Assembly: GCA_001599915.1 (NCBI GenBank)
Contig: BCIG01000006.1
Coordinates: 558,001 to 622,000 of the forward strand
Direction of reading: 5' to 3'
DNA from: Symbiotaphrina buchneri
Lineage: Eukaryota; Ascomycota; Symbiotaphrinales; Symbiotaphrinaceae
DNA: 64,000 bases
In this document: positions 55,591 to 64,000 of the stretch, piece after piece
Layout of the letters: each line of letters begins with the position of its first letter
How positions within the stretch are numbered: position 1 is the first letter of the stretch
Notes under the pieces: model-generated
Database searches by the model: none
What the model saw: only the letters and a program-made list of their open reading frames with translations
Told to the model about the DNA's origin: nothing
Made by a program: the position numbers and the translations under genes

Positions 55591-57030
55591 ATGCTCTCCA
55601 AATCCTCTGCAACATCACTCGCTCTACTGCGGCATGCCGAGATAGGAGCTTGTGACAGCTTCATTCTGCCAACTGCGATCATAGCTACCCGTCCCCGATC
55701 GAAACGGTTTTATTCGGCGCCCGTGGATGGCACAGTACCACTGGCCAAGCAGAAATATGTCCCGACGTCAGGCACATACCCTCTAGGATTCGTCGCCTCC
55801 GGAACGAATGTGGGGGTGAAGCCCAAGAACACCAAGTTCCCCGACCTTGCCCTGGTGGCTTCGGAGGTACCATGCTCAGCGGCAGCAGTGTTCACAAAGA
55901 ACAAATTTCAGGCAGCACCTGTCACGGTGTCCAGGGCTCTACTGCAGAAACGGGGAGGGCGTGGCGTCAGAGCTGTGGTGGTCAATTCCGGCTGCGCAAA
56001 CGCCGTGACCGGAAAGGGGGGTATTGAAGATGCGGAGAAGATGGGCCAGGAAGTCGACAGATGCTTTCTGAACGACCAGAAAGCCGAGGATGATGGCCAG
56101 GGCAGCAGTACACTGGTCATGAGCACGGGGGTGATCGGCCAGCGCCTACCGATCCAGAAGATCTTGAACAAGATACCCGCCGGATATTCGAGTCTAGGCA
56201 ATACCCACGACCACTGGCTAACAGCTGCCCGTGCCATAACGACGACAGACACCTTCCCCAAACTTCTCTCTCGGACCTTCAGCCTTCCTTCGTCCTCTTC
56301 CACTTACCGCATCGTCGGCATGACCAAGGGGGCCGGCATGATACATCCCAACATGGCCACTCTCCTAGGCATCATATGTACCGACGCTCCGATTGCGGCA
56401 TCGGCATTGAAACCACTGCTGACTTGCGCCGTCGAGAAATCGTTCAATTCGATCTCTGTGGACGGTGACACCAGCACAAACGATACCGTCGCCATACTGG
56501 CCAATGGAGCCGCCGGAGGACCTGAGATTACGGGGCCTGAAAGCAAAGGCTATGCCGAGCTGCAGGAAGCGCTCACAGCCTTCGCCGCCGATCTAGCCAA
56601 ACTCGTGGTCCGCGACGGCGAGGGCGCGACCAAATTCGTGACGATCCGCGTTGCCGGCTCGTCCTCGTATCCAGATGCGAAGAAGGTCGCATCCACCATT
56701 GCGCGATCACCGCTGGTGAAGACGGCTCTGTACGGTAAGGATGCCAACTGGGGCCGGATCCTGTGCGCAACCGGCTACGCCGAGGGAGTGACCAGCGTGG
56801 TGCCAGAGAAGACAAGCGTGTCCTTCATCCCCAGTGATGGAAGCGCCGAGCTGAAGCTTCTGGTGAATGGGGAGCCAGAGGCCGTCGATGAGGAGAGGGC
56901 TGCTCAGATCCTGGAACCAGAAGACGTTGAGATCTTGGTCAAGGTGGGCGATGGGCCGGAAGAAGCTGTCTACTGGACCTGTGACTTCAGCCATGAATAT
57001 GTCACTATCAATGGCGACTACAGGACCTAA
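55591..57030 (+). CDS. argJ: Arginine biosynthesis bifunctional protein ArgJ (ornithine acetyltransferase / N-acetylglutamate synthase)
   Basis: 479 aa, intronless. It transfers the acetyl group from N-acetylornithine to glutamate, closing the acetyl cycle of arginine synthesis in the mitochondrial matrix. An Arg/Ser-rich presequence precedes [20 protein letters not shown]. The autoproteolysis site is intact: [15 protein letters not shown], with the nucleophile Thr at residue 257, so cleavage should fall between Ala256 and Thr257. Other blocks: [51 protein letters not shown] and the C-terminal [14 protein letters not shown]. Length is as expected for fungal ArgJ. Confidence 0.97.
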   Translation: MLSKSSATSLALLRHAEIGACDSFILPTAIIATRPRSKRFYSAPVDGTVPLAKQKYVPTSGTYPLGFVASGTNVGVKPKNTKFPDLALVASEVPCSAAAVFTKNKFQAAPVTVSRALLQKRGGRGVRAVVVNSGCANAVTGKGGIEDAEKMGQEVDRCFLNDQKAEDDGQGSSTLVMSTGVIGQRLPIQKILNKIPAGYSSLGNTHDHWLTAARAITTTDTFPKLLSRTFSLPSSSSTYRIVGMTKGAGMIHPNMATLLGIICTDAPIAASALKPLLTCAVEKSFNSISVDGDTSTNDTVAILANGAAGGPEITGPESKGYAELQEALTAFAADLAKLVVRDGEGATKFVTIRVAGSSSYPDAKKVASTIARSPLVKTALYGKDANWGRILCATGYAEGVTSVVPEKTSVSFIPSDGSAELKLLVNGEPEAVDEERAAQILEPEDVEILVKVGDGPEEAVYWTCDFSHEYVTINGDYRT

Positions 57031-57405
57031 TGGATGGAATGTATTCTATGGGAAAGAGTTATGACCACTCAGAGAAGGCGAGATGATGTTCATCTTTGTC
57101 ATTCATTTGACACTTAACGATGTAAGCACTCTCTACAGCTGTCTTTGCAATAGATGAGCAACTAGAGATCGAACAAATGCCTGTGGTCTCGCACAGTTAC
57201 TTTTATCTATTTTACACGATTTATACTACAGACGGGGCGCATACAACACCCTGCAATCCTGGTACAATCGGGTTGCGTCCCCGAAGATCTCCTCACACAA
57301 ATCTCTCCAGAGCTGACCCTGAAGTCAGATGGCTCGCCTATAGCTTAGCATAGAGGCAAAGGCCATATTGTGGCCCTTCAAAAACCCGGTCAAAGTGACT
57401 CAGTT
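57031..57405. other. Convergent intergenic region
   Basis: 3' flanks of argJ and sec61. No feature recognised. Confidence 0.5.
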
Positions 57406-59153
57406 TTATCCTGCAATCATGCCCTTGAGTCCAGCCATGTCCCCTTCTTTGGCGGCAATTTCAAAGTAGCCGTAAATGATACTGCGTGTCGTTAGCAATG
57501 ACCAGATCTATAGTCAGGGCCATGACTTACGTGACAGCCAGAAGGATACCAGTGCCTGACCCAAGAGCGCCCAGCAGATCGCTGGCTACCGACAGAGCAC
57601 CAATACAGGCACCTCCAAAGGCGGCCGCGGTAGGGATGACTCTCTTCAATTCCCTGTACATGCTCTGCTCACGGTGGCCAGCCATAACGAGACCCTGTTC
57701 CTTCAGCTGCTTAGCAACGTCCCGCGGGCTGGAACCGGAAACCTCGATCCAAGTCTTCGAGAACACGGCGCAGGCAACCAGCATGTAGGCGATGTAGATA
57801 GCCGTGTGGACGGGGTCAAGCAACGCCTCGGTGAAGTTCAATGGAGGGGACATGTAGTAGGCAATTCCAGAGGCAGCGTAAAGTTGAGCAGAACCGTCAC
57901 GAGGCTCCCACACACCCAGGAGGCGGACGAGGAGATTGTCCGAGAAGCGGGAGTAGAGCATCTGGCTGACCAGGAAGATGTTCGAGGACAGAGCAGATTG
58001 AAGCATGATAGGCATGTTGGACGTGTAGAAGAGACGGACTGGGTAAGAGCCGTGCATACCCCGTTGACGAGACGACTTGACAGGGATCTCCACCCGGAAA
58101 CCTTGGAGGTAGATGACGGCGCAGAAGACTACCAACGTAGCGAGAAGGTTCATGATGTTGGGGAGGTTCTGCCTGTAGAAGGCCTCGCGAAGCGCACGCT
58201 GCTTGTCGGACCAAGTCAGCAGAAGGTGGAAGAGGGCAATGACAGCGCCCTCAAACTCAGGTCCACGGCCGGTATTGATGGTTGTCGGTGAGAAAGCCTT
58301 CCAGATGATAGATTCGCAGATGTTCGTCGCAATGAAGAGCGAAATACCACTGCCAAGGCCATAGCCCTTTTGGAGGAGCTCGTCCAGAAGGATGACAATC
58401 AAGCCAGCAACAACTAACTGCACGACCAGAAGCACACAAATACCAGCACCAAGATCGGATGGCTGGCCGTAGAGTCCGGTAAGCACGTAAACGCAAGCCT
58501 GACCAAGGGAGAGGACAATGGCGAAGACTGCATCAATTTGCGGTCAGATGGGGTACACATTGGTGGGTATATATTGAAGACTTACGCTTCTGAGCGGTTT
58601 GGTATAGCTCGCGGTCGCTCTTGAGATCGAGGTTGACGTCAATGAGGTGAGTACCTGCAAGAAGCTGCGGAACATTGTCAAAATTTGCTGCACGTTACAA
58701 GCAACCTGGTTCCATTATACCTGGAAGACCATGCCCGAAGAGATTATAGGGGTAATTCCCAATTCCATCAATGTTCCACGGTTACTAGCCAGCATCATCC
58801 GCAACCAGTACAGAGGATCCGAGGTGTCGGAAGACACGATGCCATACAATGGCATTTGGCTCATGACCAGAAAGATAAGCAGTGTGAACTATCAAATCCA
58901 GACCTATCAGTCCAATGCTTGGTTTGGGGGCAATGGGAGTTGATGACATACCCCGGTCCACATCAACCTCTGATTAAAAGGCGTCTTCGTTTCCGGAGCG
59001 GCCACTTCTGGCAGCAACGGCGTGAAGGGCTTGATCAAGTCGAGGAAACGTACTGGGGCACAAGATTAGAACGGACTCGAAGGATTGCCAGTCGTCCACA
59101 ATGGAAGCGGACACGGGTCAATTAGAGTCCAAGAGCTACTTACAACCACTCAT
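57406..59153 (-). CDS. sec61: Sec61 alpha, ER protein translocon channel
   Basis: 476 aa, six exons (introns 59053-59143, 58889-58951, 58665-58720, 58528-58585, 57482-57530; first exon 10 nt). Spliced N-terminus [20 protein letters not shown], then the plug region and [59 protein letters not shown] (cytosolic ribosome-contact loop), [19 protein letters not shown] and the end [10 protein letters not shown]. Ten hydrophobic segments fit the SecY/Sec61 fold. The length equals that of other fungal Sec61 proteins. A decoy acceptor (TTGCAG) lies 10 nt inside exon 4, but its use would delete the conserved LLA. Confidence 0.97.
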
Positions 59154-59634
59154 CTTGACGGTACGACCAAGAAGTCGAATACAAAAAAAGAGGAAAGCCG
59201 AATTGTCCTAAAGGAGCGGACAGAAGAAGGAAGCGCTATGCGACAATGAAAGGTTGAGATAGAGGTCGCAATTGCGCGTTGCGGATGGAGGTTGGAGGAG
59301 TGACGAGTGACGATGAAGGGGTACGAAGTAGCAGTAGGGCAGAGCTCGCATATTTTGGATTTCGCGCTGTGCTGTCCTCAAGCTCGACCCTGACTAAGCA
59401 TGCTTGCCCTGAAGATCACGCTGCTTTTACACGCCCATACCCGTTCATTCATTGATTGCGAGTGCACATAATCTGAGGTACGGCTTCAGAGCTGAACAAG
59501 ATGACGTTGGCACAGACCCTTTACTAAACATTGCCCATGATCTCTATATTTTTTGGCGCCCAAAACCCGTATGATGATAGCCCTTATAAGAAAACACATC
59601 GGAGTCCATGTACAGTAGGAGAAGCATCGCGCTC
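59154..59634. other. Intergenic region upstream of sec61
   Basis: Promoter of sec61 and 3' flank of pyroA, both on the minus strand. Nothing specific recognised. Confidence 0.5.
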
Positions 59635-60570
59635 TTACCATCCCCTCTTCGCCAGTCTATCTTCCTCACTGAGCTTGCCTACGGTCCTGCCAACCATGGC
59701 TTCGCCCAAGTCCATGCTCACTTCAGCTAGCACCTTGGGGTCCTTGAAGTGGGTGACCGCCTGCACTATCGCCTTTGCTCTCTTCGCCGCGTGCTCCGGG
59801 CTGGGCGTCTTGAAAATTCCACTTCCAACGAACACGCCATCGCATCCAAGCTGCATCATCAGAGCTGCATCCGCCGGGGTTGCCACTCCCCCGGCAGCAA
59901 AGTTCACCACTGGTAGTCTCTTCAGGCTGGCAGTCTGCTTGAGAAGCTCGTATGGAGCGCCAACCTCCTTCGCCATCACACGCAGTTCTTGGTCCGACAT
60001 GTTCGCTGCTTTCATTATCTCAGCATTGACTGTCCGGATGTGCTTCACCGCTTCCACCACGTCTCCAGTACCGGCTTCACCCTTTGTCCGGATCATGGCA
60101 GCCCCCTCGCTGATACGTCGTAGCGCCTCCCCAAGGTTTCGGCATCCGCAGACAAAAGGCACTTTGTACGGGTGTTTCTCGACATGGTGGACATCGTCGG
60201 CAGGGGTGAGCACCTCGGACTCGTCGATGTAGTCGACTCCCACGGCTTCCAAGATCTGGCACTCGACGAAATGGCCGATTCTTGCCTTTGCCATCACTGG
60301 GATCGTAACTGCCTCCATGATCTCCTTGATCATCTTCGGGTCTGACATGCGGGCAACTCCACCCTGAGCACGAATGTCGGCCGGTACCCGCTCCAAGGCC
60401 ATGACCGCTGCAGCCCCAGCCTCTTCAGCTATGCGTGCCTGATCTGCATTTACCACATCCATGATGACCCCTCCCTGCAACATACGAGCCAAGCCAGCCT
60501 TGACAGTAAAGTTGGTCTTGTCTTCAGCGCCATTGGCATGGCCATTGGTAACCGGTAGTTCTGCAGACAT
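59635..60570 (-). CDS. pyroA: Pyridoxal 5'-phosphate synthase catalytic subunit (PyroA/Pdx1/Snz)
   Basis: 311 aa, intronless. It builds vitamin B6 (PLP) from ribose-5-phosphate, glyceraldehyde-3-phosphate and ammonia supplied by the Pdx2/Sno glutaminase, in a cytosolic dodecamer. The (beta/alpha)8 family landmarks are continuous: [40 protein letters not shown], the active-site lysine block [50 protein letters not shown], and [20 protein letters not shown] with the phosphate site VGSGIF. Start [11 protein letters not shown] is preferred over upstream frame extension to 60636, which lacks similarity. Confidence 0.98.
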   Translation of the reverse strand: MSAELPVTNGHANGAEDKTNFTVKAGLARMLQGGVIMDVVNADQARIAEEAGAAAVMALERVPADIRAQGGVARMSDPKMIKEIMEAVTIPVMAKARIGHFVECQILEAVGVDYIDESEVLTPADDVHHVEKHPYKVPFVCGCRNLGEALRRISEGAAMIRTKGEAGTGDVVEAVKHIRTVNAEIMKAANMSDQELRVMAKEVGAPYELLKQTASLKRLPVVNFAAGGVATPADAALMMQLGCDGVFVGSGIFKTPSPEHAAKRAKAIVQAVTHFKDPKVLAEVSMDLGEAMVGRTVGKLSEEDRLAKRGW

Positions 60571-61335
60571 TATTCCTGGACAGCAATGTACTTCCGAGCA
60601 GCTCCTAGAAAATGATGAAAGTATTAGACGGAGCAAGGCGAAAGCGGTGGGAGGCAGCGGCGTAGTAGAAAGAGAGAATGAGTCAAAAAGAAGAGGGGCG
60701 AGACGGTTATCAGGAGGGGCACGGGGAAGCGCAGGCCGCGCTTAAGTCGTTCGTTCACCCTGCGGGTAACGCACTTTAATCCTGGCGCTAACTGTAAAAG
60801 TTGTCACAAATTCTAAACTTTCGCTTTAAACGAGAAATCAGCGTATGGTCCTACCTTATATGTCCACGGCGGTTATGCGTAGAGCAATAGCCAGATATTC
60901 GTGGACCATATTATTTTTCTCGATAGAGCGGGCCGAGTACGGGGCGGTTCGTGCAAATGATAATCAAAGTTTCTGCCAGGCCTGAATGGCCAACGGAGCC
61001 GTGGCCAATCACTATCGTCTTCCTTCGCCGAGATCCGGAGCAAAAGGGCCTGTGCCAAGCTTGCTTTGGCCGCTCCAAGCAGCCCCCTGTAAGCCCACTA
61101 GAAGCGGGTAGTCTAAGCCAGACAGAGCCTAGCTTCTTGATGCTGTCAACCGCGAATCGTTATGACATACGAAGTAAGATTACATGCCCTACCATGTCAT
61201 TCAAGTACTGTACCAGCTAGATCAACACCAAAGCCGTTCTCCTTACGCGTACCGTTTCTGCTCTGTTTTTGCCTCGTGGGCTTCTGAGGTGCTATTCAGT
61301 CCAACTGGGCCGCTCGCTGTTGTACGAGACCCACC
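60571..61335. promoter_or_regulatory. Divergent promoter region, pyroA / FUN14
   Basis: 765 bp between divergent starts. A purine-rich tract precedes pyroA (60620-60700, probably its leader), and a CCAAT pentamer occurs at 61005-61009. No coding frame or repeat recognised. Confidence 0.5.
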
Positions 61336-61945
61336 ATGGCATTCTTCCTTCCCCGCATCTTCTCTCCTCCGTCAACGGTGCGACTCGGCCTTGCCCTTGG
61401 TGCCGGCCTGACGACCTCATATCTTCTACAACCCAGTCCATCTCGTATGCTATATTGCGACGCGTATTCCTCCTCACCATCATCTTCGAGAGACTGGCCG
61501 TACTCCAGGGATGCCAAGGTGCCCGTGCTTAAGAACGGGCGGCCGAATCCAGCGGCCTACAAGCAGATCAGCGCTGGGAGCATCTTAGGTATATGACCTC
61601 GCTCCACATGACCCTGGCATCCATAGAAATGCAGATCCTCTGACCACGGCCAATATCAGGCGTCGTTGCTGGGTTGGCAGTAAGCACATTCTCGCGCACA
61701 TTGGCCATTTTGATAGGCCTCATGGTGCTTGGCGTCCAGGTTGGGCCCTTCCACCGACGCACCTCGCCTTATATAATGGCTGACCATCCCAGTTTGCCGC
61801 CAATCGAGGGATCAATCTCGTACCGTACAAACGCCTCCAGTCTTACGTGCGGGGCATAGATCTCCGTTCGCTCATTGAGAACAACGCAGCATTCAAACTA
61901 TCATTTGGAGCTACGTTCGCGCTGGTGGCCTTTGCGGATCTTTGA
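61336..61945 (+). CDS. FUN14 family mitochondrial outer-membrane protein
   Basis: 161 aa, three exons (introns 61589-61659 and 61740-61792). Spliced FUN14 core: QISAGSILGVVAGLAVSTFS, LAILIGLMVLGVQFAANRGI and SLIENNAAFKLSFGATFALV, giving two to three hydrophobic helices with Gly-rich faces. Residues 1-60 form an Arg/Ser-rich leader with a hydrophobic stretch (LGLALGAGLTTSYLL). Mammalian FUNDC1 in this family is a mitophagy receptor; in fungi the role is less clear. The second donor is GTTGGG, weak, but the join NRGINLVPYKRL is in phase and conserved. Confidence 0.88.
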
Positions 61946-62069
61946 CCCCCACATATGCAGCGTGCAATGAGCCATGTCTAATGTACATATTTAGCTCCGT
62001 CATCAGGGGCAGCTGTCTCCTGTGTGAATTATTGCGCCGGCCATGCTGTCTACAATTGCACTAACAGCT

Positions 62070-64000
62070 TCATGAAGCGTATGCAAACTCGGTCCCTCTA
62101 CATGCAATCCAGAAATCTTTTACAACCTGATTCGTCTTCCGGGCCCCTCTGAGACTGATCAAGCGATCGCATCTATTAGCCAAGTGGTATATCCAAGCAA
62201 GCTCGCTCGAGGGCCTACCTTAGAATTGTCTGCAGCCACAGTCGTTTGTCTGCGTCTTCCACCTTCTGGCTGGGAAACGATGGGCTAAAAAGTGCACCCT
62301 CGAGCCACATCTTAGCCTTGGGCTGCTTGAAGACCATCTTCTTCAGGAGGTCGGTGAGCGCATCCAGTTCGCTTCGAGACGCCTCTCCTCCTAAGTTATA
62401 GACCAGAGCATCTGCCAGATGGGGCCCGAAATACCCCACTACTTCAGTAATAGAGGCTTGAACATCCTCGGGCAAGTCGGTGAGGGCGATAAATGTCGCC
62501 TAATTCGCAGAAGTTAGACATTTGGCACCGACTGAAGCAAGACAGTAGCTTACCCAGAAGGATGCCGCGGACCGTTTTGGTAGGATCTCCTTACCCCGAA
62601 GACACCTCAGAGTAAAGACGAACGCATTTTCTACCAAAGCTCGAGGCTGAAGCTGAAATATGATATTTGTATAACGCGGGTTAATCTTGCCAAATAGATC
62701 AACGCAATTCTGCGCAATTTCGGGATCTTGCTCCGGTGCTGAACAGGTCAGTTGATAGGGTACCTTGTAGCGCAGATGAAGCATACCTTGAAGGGCTTCC
62801 ATGAGGTTCAAGGCGAAGCTCAGTAATCGTTCTACCTCATGATCTATCCTGATCGAGGAGTCCATGCTATGGGACGTGATGAGTATGCAAGCCGTGGTGA
62901 GGACAGGGCCCAGGCGGGATGTCTCGAGGTTTAGATCGAGTAGAAAGTCTGTTACAAGTGAGGGAGGGAAAACAAAGGGTCCAGGTGATCTTTCTGTGAA
63001 CCCTGACCGGATGACAGTACACGCTGCTTCAACGATCTCCGTGTCCGTGCTGAGAAGCGATGTAACAGCTCTTACAGCTTGGATAATGCGAATTTGCAGA
63101 GCCGAGCCGGATCCCTCAATCCAAAACGAATTCGATGGAGTCTCCGCCTCTAGGTCAATTGCAACATCATCGGGCACCTGCATAGCCTTTCCAAGGCTTG
63201 CCATGCATCTGAGGGCGCTCAGTCCTTCAGCTTGTGCTGTGGGAACATCACCGCGGTTGTAGGCCTGTGTGCACCGATTAACATCCCGTTCGATGAATCC
63301 TAATAGGCCGTTGAGCGGCAGCTCTTTCGCCTCCTCTGATGGCAGAGCTTGAACTATGGAGCCAATGGCACCGAGTACCTTTTCTTTGGTGAGCATATCA
63401 GCTGTCGTACAAGTAACAAAATGTTCGTATTGTTGCAGGAATGCGCTCAGCTCCAAGGTCAAAGACTGCCGGCATGAAGAGCATAATGACGCTATCGACC
63501 TTGATGCTGTTGTAGCGTAGGCAGGAGCTTCCAATGATACGAAGAGAAAGTTGAGGGCCGCAGGCAGATACTCTTTGTGGCGCTCGAAAAAGGCCGCATA
63601 ATGGCCTAGAAGATTGACGGCTGTCTGGCGCATCTTAGCAGGCGCCGCCAGCCTCGCATCTGAAAGCTCAGAGAACATTGAAGAACCAAGCAGGCGCTCA
63701 AGAATTGAGTCCTCTGTGTCTCCCTCGGATATGCAGTCGGCAAGCGAGTTAAGACAAAATAATGCTGCTTCTGTCTCCGTCCACGCGCCGCTGTTAAAAG
63801 AAGACAGCGCAAGCTCGACGAATTTCTCGAATATAACAGAGCCTAACAAGGGATAGCACGACTGAAGATAATCCCGCACCTCAATGCGGAAATCTTTGAA
63901 CCCCTTCCTAATTTCAGAGTCCCATGACGCAGCGACTTCGCTGGGGGGCATCCGAATCTTGGCCCAGCACCGCTCGATAGATTGCAGGATGGTTCCTCTT
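62070..64000 (-). CDS. Importin-13/Kap111-type karyopherin beta, partial (C-terminal part)
   Basis: Open to the right edge, so the N-terminus lies outside. Four exons are visible (introns 62739-62786, 62500-62553, 62149-62218), about 600 codons. All-helical, HEAT-repeat-like sequence with family landmarks: WTETEAALFCLNSLAD, AAPAKMRQTAVNLLGHYAAF, LNFLFVSLEAPAYATTASRS, YEHFVTCTTADMLTKEKVLG. The spliced C-terminus GARKTNQVVKDFWIACRG is the typical end of the IPO13/TNPO3 group; without the last intron the protein would stop one codon after the splice site and lose it. It carries cargo through nuclear pores; cargo is unknown. Confidence 0.85.

Noticed and set aside
1-64000. Transposons, retroelements, CRISPR arrays, secondary-metabolite clusters
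   Set aside because: No transposase or reverse-transcriptase motifs, no long terminal or inverted repeats, no spaced repeat arrays, and no polyketide or peptide synthase domains were seen.

Overview
The window is nuclear DNA from a filamentous ascomycete (Pezizomycotina, probably Eurotiomycetes). The evidence is many short introns (about 45-180 bp, GT-AG with CTAAC/CTGAC-like branch sites), compact genes on both strands, and recognisable filamentous-fungal versions of SteC/Ste11, PyroA, ArgJ, a Ksp1/Ran1-type kinase and an Spo12-like protein. The class-level placement is my judgement from protein style. I built 25 protein-coding gene models by joining reading frames across splice sites and checking that the phases close; 23 are complete, one (uL2) runs off the left edge and one (karyopherin) runs off the right edge.

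Layout. 0-10 kb: ribosomal protein uL2, a DDT/WHIM/WSD chromatin protein, a DUF1770 (Atg43-like) membrane protein, a ubiquitin protease ending in a CaaX box, and mitochondrial uL5m. 10.9-18.8 kb: the MAPKKK Ste11/SteC, and Vps18 of the HOPS/CORVET tether. 18.8-23.8 kb: a gene-poor stretch whose right-hand 1.45 kb looks like an ATG-depleted, pyrimidine-rich 5' leader of the next gene. 23.8-36.2 kb: Ksp1/Ran1-like kinase, adenosine kinase, an Est1/Smg7-type protein, a ZNF511-like zinc-finger protein and an SLP1/Osteopotentia-type SUN protein. 36.8-46.8 kb: Spo12-like protein, an acyl-CoA dehydrogenase with a peroxisomal C-terminus, the divergent pair LSG1/LTV1 (60S and 40S maturation), and the divergent pair PGS1/NDUFA12 (cardiolipin synthesis and complex I). 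48-64 kb: a full-length ABCC transporter, ORC2, ArgJ, Sec61 alpha, PyroA, a FUN14 protein and an importin-13-type karyopherin.

This is core housekeeping genome, not an accessory island. I saw no transposon, retroelement, CRISPR array, secondary-metabolite cluster or tRNA. Functional themes recur among neighbours: ribosome assembly (uL2, uL5m, LSG1, LTV1), mitochondrial membrane biology (DUF1770/Atg43-like, PGS1, NDUFA12, FUN14) and nuclear information processing (WSD protein, Est1-like, ORC2, karyopherin). No undescribed multi-gene system is evident. The observations most worth a second look are the ATG-depleted leader with four minimal upstream ORFs, a GC-AG intron, a 7-nt exon, a CaaX-terminated deubiquitinase, and the shared LSG1/LTV1 promoter. 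One ambiguous base (N) lies at 27583.
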